Positions 63,893 to 64,000 of a stretch of DNA of 64,000 nucleotides are shown here, piece after piece. Source of the DNA: Desulfurispora thermophila DSM 16022 (GTDB lineage: Bacteria; Bacillota; Desulfotomaculia; Desulfotomaculales; Desulfurisporaceae); assembly GCF_000376385.1 (NCBI RefSeq), contig NZ_AQWN01000002.1, positions 238,274 through 302,273 on the forward strand, written 5' to 3'. Each line of letters opens with the position of its first letter. The first letter of the stretch is position 1. The position numbers and the translations under genes are program-made. Under the pieces are notes generated by a model. It made no database searches and had not been told where the DNA came from. It saw nothing but the letters and a program-made list of their open reading frames with translations.

Positions 63893-64000
<108 letters not shown>

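Overview
The window is about 64 kb of a GC-rich, endospore-forming, flagellated member of the Clostridia. Gene content and order resemble the Desulfotomaculum/Pelotomaculum (Peptococcaceae) group, but that lineage call is inference. Sporulation is shown by an alpha/beta-type SASP, the germination protease gpr, ylbJ and a Spo0E-like peptide. The order rsmD-coaD-ylbJ-DUF177-rpmF and fapR-plsX-fab-acpP-rnc-ftsY is typical of low-GC Gram-positives. Many genes start with TTG behind strong Shine-Dalgarno sequences.

Layout. 1-4734: 3' end of ligA, then gatC-gatA-gatB. 4804-5283: a ferritin-like protein. 5501-9734: an operon of NifV-type synthase, LeuC/LeuD-type hydro-lyase and isocitrate-dehydrogenase-like enzyme, probably a Re-type citrate to 2-oxoglutarate branch. 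9813-18122: a glycogen/alpha-glucan cluster (CBM25-like protein, GT4 synthase, nucleotidyltransferase fused to a degenerate phosphomutase, GH57 branching enzyme, DUF4912 protein) interrupted by an unrecognised 10-TM protein. 18377-28667: CoA-binding protein, nth, trmL, a MoxR/CoxE-type pair, a PAS sigma-54 activator and dnaE. 28737-30522: a flagellin gene behind a sigma-D-type promoter, split near its 3' end by a group I intron. 30766-36326: a lower-GC accessory stretch with a free-standing LAGLIDADG endonuclease, REP-like repeats, a DUF4143-type ATPase, a MoaD-like protein, an XRE regulator and a Spo0E-like peptide. 36389-37138: a short globin-coupled sensor. 37329-42636: FMN riboswitch, ribD-ribE-ribBA-ribH and a nicotinate phosphoribosyltransferase. 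42674-53132: rpmB, recG, SASP/gpr, rsmD-coaD, and an oppositely oriented ADP-forming acetate-CoA ligase module next to ylbJ. 53274-62750: DUF177-rpmF, then the FapR-controlled fatty-acid and phospholipid operon to rnc-ftsY. 62778-64000: thiD, an rrn promoter and leader, and the start of a 16S rRNA gene.

The most striking features are (i) a family of intergenic repeats of about 200-250 bp (full copies at 21243, 23051 and 37640, plus shorter ones) whose stems differ between copies but keep base pairing through compensatory changes, suggesting a structured RNA or hairpin element I cannot assign to a known class, and (ii) the flagellin group I intron with a LAGLIDADG endonuclease gene about 1.3 kb downstream.
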